A stretch of DNA of 64,000 nucleotides. It comes from Dehalococcoidia bacterium (GTDB taxonomy: Bacteria; Chloroflexota; Dehalococcoidia; Tepidiformales; Tepidiformaceae). The notes under the pieces were generated by a model. It saw only the letters and a list, made by a program, of their open reading frames with translations, did not search any database and had not been told where the DNA came from. A program made the position numbers and the translations under genes. Shown one piece after another: positions 59,370 to 64,000 of this stretch. How positions within the stretch are numbered: position 1 is the stretch's first letter; the number at the start of each line of letters is the position of its first letter. The stretch covers positions 1 through 64,000 of the forward strand of contig JAGQHB010000029.1 in NCBI GenBank assembly GCA_020432045.1. Reading direction: 5' to 3'.

Positions 59370-59554
59370 CGTCTACAGTATGCGGGCCCGATTGGGCCGA
59401 CGCGGAAACGAAAGTGCCAACCGAACGTTGGAAGCACGCCGGCGGGTCCAACGTGGCGGCTGTCGCCGTCCATCGAGTATCCCTGTCGAATGCGGCCCGA
59501 GTACGGTACGTTTTCAAGACGTAGCTGTGCCGGTAACCGGCAGTGGAGGCACCG

Positions 59555-60220
59555 ATGATGTTCCGCAAGCGAATCCTGGAAATTCCGACGGCCGCGGATG
59601 CGCTTCCGGGCCGCGCAGAGCGCATGCCCGTATCCGAAAGCCATCTCGTCCTTGGAACGCCACTGGTGGGTCCCTGGCCGGACGGTATGCGGCAGGCCAT
59701 GTTCGGGATGGGCTGCTTCTGGGGCACAGAGAAGTTTCTCTGGAAGGTCCCGGGCGTCTATTCGACCTTTGCCGGGTACGCGGGAGGGCCGACACCGAAC
59801 CCCACGTACGAAGAGGTGTGCTCGCAGCGGACGGGCCATGCCGAGGTCGCGGTCGCGATGTACGACCCCAGGACGGTCAACTATGAGGATCTCCTCAAGG
59901 TCTTCTGGGAGAACCACGACCCAACACAGTGGATGGGCCAGGGTAACGACATAGGGACGCAGTACCGGTCCGTGATCTTCGTTGACGGGGAGGACCAGCG
60001 CGAGGCGGCCATCGCATCGAAAGAGCGCTACCAGCGGGCACTGGACGCCGCCGGATTCGACAAGATCGTGACGGAGATCGTCGACGCGGGGCCGTTCTAC
60101 TACGCCGAGCCTTACCACCAGCAGTACTTGCACTGGAACCCCGGCGGCTACTGCAATCACGGATTCTGCCAGGCTGCGTATCCGGTGCGAGTGGATCTGC
60201 CGAGCGCTGGCGGCGGCTGA
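59555..60220 (+). CDS. msrA: Peptide-methionine (S)-S-oxide reductase MsrA
   Basis: A 221-aa repair enzyme. The active site is [20 protein letters not shown] with Cys54, followed by [60 protein letters not shown] and YRSVIF. The C-terminal [16 protein letters not shown] holds the resolving cysteines. It reduces methionine-S-sulfoxide at the expense of thioredoxin. The ATG at 59555 has GGAGG five bases upstream. The 45-residue N-terminal extension before the core is like E. coli MsrA. Confidence 0.95.
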   Translation: MMFRKRILEIPTAADALPGRAERMPVSESHLVLGTPLVGPWPDGMRQAMFGMGCFWGTEKFLWKVPGVYSTFAGYAGGPTPNPTYEEVCSQRTGHAEVAVAMYDPRTVNYEDLLKVFWENHDPTQWMGQGNDIGTQYRSVIFVDGEDQREAAIASKERYQRALDAAGFDKIVTEIVDAGPFYYAEPYHQQYLHWNPGGYCNHGFCQAAYPVRVDLPSAGGG

Positions 60221-60389
60221 CAGGCCGCAGCAGAACGTAGCGAGCCGCCCGGGAAACCTGACTCGCCGGTCGCGAACCCTTCCACAGCCAGGTGTCCCGG
60301 CCAGCGGCAGAAGGGCGGGCAAGGTGCATGCCGGCCATGACGGGAAGCCGTGGTAGTCCGTACGACTGCAACGGCCCCATCATGGATCC

Positions 60390-62237
60390 ATGGAATTTCG
60401 CCGGTCCGATGTCCGAAACATCGCAATCATTGCCCATGTCGACCACGGCAAGACCACGTTGGTCGATGCTCTCCTGAAACAGTCCCATATCTTCCGCGAG
60501 AACGAACACGTCGGAACGCTGATCCTCGATTCAAACCCGCTCGAACGCGAGAAGGGGATCACGATCTTCGCGAAGAACGCGGCTGTCGACTACAAAGGCG
60601 TCCGTATCAACATCATCGACACTCCCGGGCATGCCGACTTCGGCGGCGAGGTGGAGCGCGTCCTGAACATGGCGGACGGCTGCCTCCTCCTGGTCGACGC
60701 GGTCGAGGGCCCGATGCCCCAGACCAAGTTTGTGCTTCGAAAGGCGTTGGAAGCGGGCCTCAACGCGATCGTGGTTGTCAATAAGATCGACCGGCCGAAC
60801 GCGCGTATCGCACACGTCGTGGCGGCGACACAGGACCTGTTCCTGGACCTTGCAACGGCCGACCACCAGATCGATTTCCCGGTGCTCTACGCAAACGCAC
60901 GGGATGGACACGCCTCGTTGGACCCGGCGGCAACGTCCGGTTCCATGGAGCCGCTGTTCAACACGATCCTCGAACACATCCCGGGGCCCGTCTCGGATGT
61001 CGATGCACCGTTCCGGATGCTGGCAACGACGCTGAGCTACGACACTTACCGGGGCCGCGCGGCCATCGGGCGGATTAGTGAGGGTGTGGTCAAGAGTGGT
61101 ATGTCCTTGATCCGGTTCGATCACGATGGACAGACATCCCAGCACAAGATTGCACAGCTCTTCGGGTTCCAGGGCCTCGGCCGGATGGAACTGCAAGAGG
61201 CGCAGGCGGGCGACATCGTCGCAATCACAGGCATCCCGGACATCCTCATTGGCGAGACGCTGGCAGACCCCGCGGTGACGACACCGCTGCCTGTCGTGAT
61301 CATCGAAGAGCCAGCGATGCAGATGACCTTCCGGATCAACGATTCGCCGTTCGCGGGCCGCGAGGGCCAGTTCGTGACGAGCCGTCAACTACGGGAGCGC
61401 CTGTACCGCGAGGTGGAGACGAACGTTGCGCTTCGCGTCGAAGATGGCGAAAGCCCGGAGTCATTCGTCGTCAGCGGGCGCGGCGAACTGCACTTCGCCA
61501 TCCTGATCGAGACGATGCGCCGCGAAGGTTTCGAGTTCACCGTCACGCGGCCCGAAGTGATCTTCCGGCAGGGTCCGGGCGGGCTGGAAGAGCCATTCGA
61601 ACAGCTCTACATCGAAGCACCGGAGCCTGCCACGGGCTTCGTCATCGAGTCGCTCTCCGGGCGGCGGGCGCAGCTCACGGGCATGCACAGCGACCGCGAC
61701 GGCGACGTCCGGTTGGAATTCGTCGTACCAACCCGCGGGCTCATCGGGTACCGCGACTCGTTCATCAGCGGCACGAGCGGCGAAGGCATCATGAACACCG
61801 AGTTCGCCGGCTACCGGCCCACGGTCGGTGAAATCGCGCGCGTACGGAACGGCGCACTCGTGGCAGCGGAAACCGGAAAGACGCTCGCCTTCGGGATCGC
61901 GAACGCCCAGCAGCGCGGGATCATGTTCATCGACCCGGGTGAAGAGGTGTACGCGGGCATGATCGTCGGGCTCCACGCCAAGGAGAACGACCTCGAGGTA
62001 AACGTCTGCAAGGCGAAGCAGCTCACGAACATCCGTAGCTCGAACGCGGACATCGCCGTCAAGCTCACGCCGCCGCAGCCGCCCAGCCTGGAACGCAGCC
62101 TGTCCCTGATCTCAGACGATGAGATGGTCGAAGTGACACCAAAGACGATTCGCCTTCGGAAGGCCGAACTGAACCCGACGATTCGCGCGCGAGAAGCGAA
62201 GCGGGCCAAGTTCGCGATGGCGGGGGCGCGCAGCTAG
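60390..62237 (+). CDS. typA: GTP-binding protein TypA/BipA
   Basis: A 615-aa translational GTPase: [20 protein letters not shown] (G1), [12 protein letters not shown] (G2), [20 protein letters not shown] (G3), [11 protein letters not shown] (G4), and the BipA C-terminal pattern [53 protein letters not shown]. It assists 50S assembly and stress adaptation. The start is the ATG at 60390, no ribosome site and no TANNNT at the leaderless distance. Another ATG at 60382 is out of frame. The 169 bp upstream hold no other recognised feature. Confidence 0.96.
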   Translation: MEFRRSDVRNIAIIAHVDHGKTTLVDALLKQSHIFRENEHVGTLILDSNPLEREKGITIFAKNAAVDYKGVRINIIDTPGHADFGGEVERVLNMADGCLLLVDAVEGPMPQTKFVLRKALEAGLNAIVVVNKIDRPNARIAHVVAATQDLFLDLATADHQIDFPVLYANARDGHASLDPAATSGSMEPLFNTILEHIPGPVSDVDAPFRMLATTLSYDTYRGRAAIGRISEGVVKSGMSLIRFDHDGQTSQHKIAQLFGFQGLGRMELQEAQAGDIVAITGIPDILIGETLADPAVTTPLPVVIIEEPAMQMTFRINDSPFAGREGQFVTSRQLRERLYREVETNVALRVEDGESPESFVVSGRGELHFAILIETMRREGFEFTVTRPEVIFRQGPGGLEEPFEQLYIEAPEPATGFVIESLSGRRAQLTGMHSDRDGDVRLEFVVPTRGLIGYRDSFISGTSGEGIMNTEFAGYRPTVGEIARVRNGALVAAETGKTLAFGIANAQQRGIMFIDPGEEVYAGMIVGLHAKENDLEVNVCKAKQLTNIRSSNADIAVKLTPPQPPSLERSLSLISDDEMVEVTPKTIRLRKAELNPTIRAREAKRAKFAMAGARS

Positions 62238-62246
62238 AGACGCCTA

Positions 62247-62756
62247 TCAGGGCACGACGATGTCGTAGCGGAACACGGGGTTGGCGGCTTCGTCGCCAAC
62301 CTTGAGTCCCGTGTCGAACAGCTTGCCGGCGACGACCACCTGGATGGCCGCGCCAACCTTGTTTGAGCAGGAGGTTGCCGAACCCGCCGCGTAATCGATG
62401 CCGTAGCCAGACGACGAACTGCCGCGCGTGGCCGCATCCGCGGGGCCCGCTTTGCCGTCGAAAAAGATCTGGACGATGGTGTCTTGCGGTGCGGGGGCGC
62501 CACCGATCGACACGGTGCCAAAGACGGCGTTCGGCGGCACGGACGGCCCCTGGGAGCCGGCGCAATAGCTGGCGTCGGGAGGCGGCAGTATCACGGTTGG
62601 TGCTGGCTCTGGCGTGCCATCGGCAGCGGCAACGGCGATGATCGCCCGCCGCGGGAGGTTCGACTGGGCCGAAGCCCCGAAGGTCACGGCCAGCGCGGCT
62701 CCGAGGACGAGGACCAGCAAGGCGCCAGCAGCACCAAAGCGATATGTAGCTTTCAT
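62247..62756 (-). CDS. Secreted protein of unknown function
   Basis: A 169-aa exported protein. Residues 1-31 are a signal peptide (KATYRFGAAGALLVLVLGAA, LAVTFGASAQS). A Pro/Ala linker (DGTPEPAPTVILPPPDASYC) leads to a beta-rich domain: AVFGTVSIGGAPAPQDTIVQ, IFFDGKAG, GAAIQVVVAGKLFDTG. Two Cys (PDASYCAG, ATSCSNK) might pair. It is not recognised as a family; similar small secreted beta-domains with FDGK-like turns are common in Chloroflexota. GGAG lies five bases before the ATG at 62756. Confidence 0.75.
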   Translation of the reverse strand: MKATYRFGAAGALLVLVLGAALAVTFGASAQSNLPRRAIIAVAAADGTPEPAPTVILPPPDASYCAGSQGPSVPPNAVFGTVSIGGAPAPQDTIVQIFFDGKAGPADAATRGSSSSGYGIDYAAGSATSCSNKVGAAIQVVVAGKLFDTGLKVGDEAANPVFRYDIVVP

Positions 62757-62910
62757 CGATTCTCCGTGCCCGGCGGGCTTCCGTGGGATCGTGCGAAAGC
62801 CCATGTTCCAGAAGTATGGCCGTGGCGTCTATCCCGGCGGGAAGTCCGCGTTACCTGTGACGTCGCGGCTCCCGTAAGCTCTGGCCAACTTTGGTCCCAG
62901 AGGGAGCACA

Positions 62911-63687
62911 ATGCCGGACCTTCTGTACGAAAAACATGAGCACTATGCCGTCTTCACGATGAACCGGCCGCACCGCCTGAACGCGCTCGGCGGCACGATG
63001 CAGGCTGAACTGACCGAAGCGTTGAAGGATTTCGGCAGTGACCCTGAAATGCGCTGTGGCATCATCACGGGGGCGGGCCGGGCGTTCAGTGCGGGAGCAG
63101 ACCTGAAGGAGATGAGTGAGCGCAACTCCGGAATGGCCGCGGGCGCGGCTCGCGGCAGCACGCTCACGCCAACGACAGTGCAGTTTTCCAGGCACCCGAA
63201 GCCGTTCATCGCGGCCATCAATGGGCTCTGTCTCGCTGGGGGATTGGAACGTGCGCTCGATTGTGACATCCGGATCTGTTCGAGCGATGCGTATTTCGGC
63301 CTGTTCGAGGTGAAACGCGGGATTCTGCCCGGTTACGCGATCCACCACCTCGCGCGGCTCGTGCCATTCGGCGAAGCAATGTACATGATGCTGACTGCCG
63401 ATCGGATCGAGCCAGAAGCGGCACTGCGATGGGGTCTCGTCCACGAAATCGTCACTCCCCCGAAGCTCATGGAGCGCGCCGTTTCGATCGCCGGGATGAT
63501 CGCGGCCAATGCGCCGCTGGCCGTGGAAGGGACGAAAGCTGTCGCCCAGCAATGGCGGCAACTGGCGATCGACGAGTCCTACCGCTTCGGCGAATGGGTC
63601 GGGCGCACTGTGCTGAACTCGGCGGACGCAAAAGAAGGTCCGCTTGCGTTCGCCGAGAAGCGGCCGCCGGTCTGGCAATCGAAATGA
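62911..63687 (+). CDS. Enoyl-CoA hydratase/isomerase family protein
   Basis: A 258-aa crotonase: HYAVFTMNRPHRLNALGGTM, GAGRAFSAGADLKEMSERNS, FIAAINGLCLAGGLERALDC (oxyanion hole, with LERA where GLELA is common), YFGLFEVKRGILPGYAIHHL. The Glu of FEVKRG sits near one usual catalytic position. The substrate is unknown. GAGGGAG lies before the ATG. It is the third crotonase in this window, and the three are clearly not recent copies of each other. Confidence 0.9.
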   Translation: MPDLLYEKHEHYAVFTMNRPHRLNALGGTMQAELTEALKDFGSDPEMRCGIITGAGRAFSAGADLKEMSERNSGMAAGAARGSTLTPTTVQFSRHPKPFIAAINGLCLAGGLERALDCDIRICSSDAYFGLFEVKRGILPGYAIHHLARLVPFGEAMYMMLTADRIEPEAALRWGLVHEIVTPPKLMERAVSIAGMIAANAPLAVEGTKAVAQQWRQLAIDESYRFGEWVGRTVLNSADAKEGPLAFAEKRPPVWQSK

Positions 63688-63712
63688 AGGCAGACCGGGC
63701 TGCGCCGGCGAA

Positions 63713-64000
63713 TCAATCGCCCGTAGGCGTGATCGTGGAGTCATCACCGACCGGGCTCGGCGTCGTGCCCGGATCCGCGGGTATGGTGGGCGTGCTCCCC
63801 GATCCGTCGATGGTGGGCGTGGCAGTCACACCGGGGTGCGTCGGCGTCACGCCAGGCGCCGCCGCTGATACCGCGGGCGAGGATACCGTCGACTCCGCTG
63901 TACCGGTGGCACTGAGCGCCGGACTGGTTCCGGGCGAATCAGTTGTCGCCGGGGTGCCGGGCTGACCGTTGTCTCGTGCGACATTCACGACCGGGATCAC
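63713..64000 (-). CDS. C-terminal part of a Pro/Ser/Thr/Gly-rich protein (partial)
   Basis: The frame is open from the stop at 63713 to the window edge. It is composed of Thr, Pro, Ser, Gly and Ala in loose repeats (PGVTPTHPGVTATPTIDGSG, STPTIPADPGTTPSPVGDDS), like the disordered tail of a secreted or wall-linked protein. The gene begins outside the window. Choice of strand is uncertain because the opposite strand is also open and gives a Val/Gly-rich reading; the PTS-rich reading is more like known protein sequence. Confidence 0.5.
   Translation of the reverse strand: MIPVVNVARDNGQPGTPATTDSPGTSPALSATGTAESTVSSPAVSAAAPGVTPTHPGVTATPTIDGSGSTPTIPADPGTTPSPVGDDSTITPTGD

Noticed and set aside
63429-63965. 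178-codon plus-strand frame at the window end
   Set aside because: Its first half is antisense-like overlap of the crotonase gene in another frame, and the rest is Val/Gly low complexity. The minus-strand Pro/Ser/Thr reading is more plausible.
1-64000. CRISPR arrays, insertion sequences, prophage genes or classical restriction/toxin-antitoxin systems
   Set aside because: No regularly spaced short repeats, transposase or integrase motifs, terminal inverted repeats or phage structural genes were seen anywhere in the window.

Overview
The window looks like chromosomal DNA of a GC-rich bacterium, most likely a member of the Chloroflexota (Dehalococcoidia/Tepidiformia side). This is an inference from several features: bacterial housekeeping genes (infC-rpmI-rplT, lepA, typA, nrdR, uppP), a B12-dependent class II ribonucleotide reductase, many acyl-CoA enzymes, very long GAF-repeat hybrid kinases, a crotonyl-CoA reductase, and an archaellin-type protein of the kind reported from this phylum. 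No phage, insertion sequence or CRISPR array is visible. Genes are dense, on both strands, and often overlap by ATGA or TTGA junctions.

Layout. 1-9.7 kb: a zinc-ribbon/Gly-rich protein, a CAU tRNA, a crotonase, a CaiB-type CoA-transferase, an MBL hydrolase, a secreted CHAP-SH3 protein, a K+ channel, a YbaK-type deacylase with two SDR dehydrogenases, uppP, a methyltransferase and a second CAU tRNA. 9.7-16.1 kb: a two-gene signalling unit made of a 1744-aa hybrid kinase with six GAF modules and a receiver-cyclase. 16.4-22.7 kb: crotonase, methyltransferase, a decayed hemerythrin-like gene, a MOSC protein, a TPP enzyme, a 2-hydroxyacid dehydrogenase, and an FRG-domain gene beside tRNA-Arg(CCG). 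22.7-26.3 kb: a cluster of one canonical response regulator, two atypical regulators with degenerate receivers, one LuxR protein and one minimal histidine kinase. 26.5-29.7 kb: two-subunit fumarase with an acetyltransferase gene between the subunits, then hemA. 29.7-33.0 kb: a heme membrane protein, a small membrane protein and an extremely Asp/His-rich protein, divergent from a two-component system whose sensor loop is also Asp/His-rich. 33.0-38.1 kb: nrdR, an unknown gene and nrdJ behind a LexA-like palindrome, then a ferredoxin-YHS fusion. 38-48.5 kb: LysM lytic transglycosylase, the yggS-proC-yggT-yggT cluster, an ABC exporter, the IF3-L35-L20 operon, galU coupled to a nuclease-fold-like protein, a cupin and a stand-alone Lrp sensor domain. 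48.6-64 kb: lepA, crotonyl-CoA reductase, a membrane-anchored molybdopterin oxidoreductase, acyl-CoA dehydrogenase with MaoC hydratase, the archaellin-type gene, a YgjP-like peptidase, a quinone-reductase-like enzyme, DUF547, msrA, typA, a secreted protein and another crotonase.

The clearest cross-cutting signal is a promoter class. At least ten genes start 6-7 bases after a TANNNT hexamer and have no Shine-Dalgarno, as expected for leaderless mRNAs. One such site starts a 7-codon leader peptide that overlaps the next regulator gene. Function calls rest on motif recognition by eye, without database searches.
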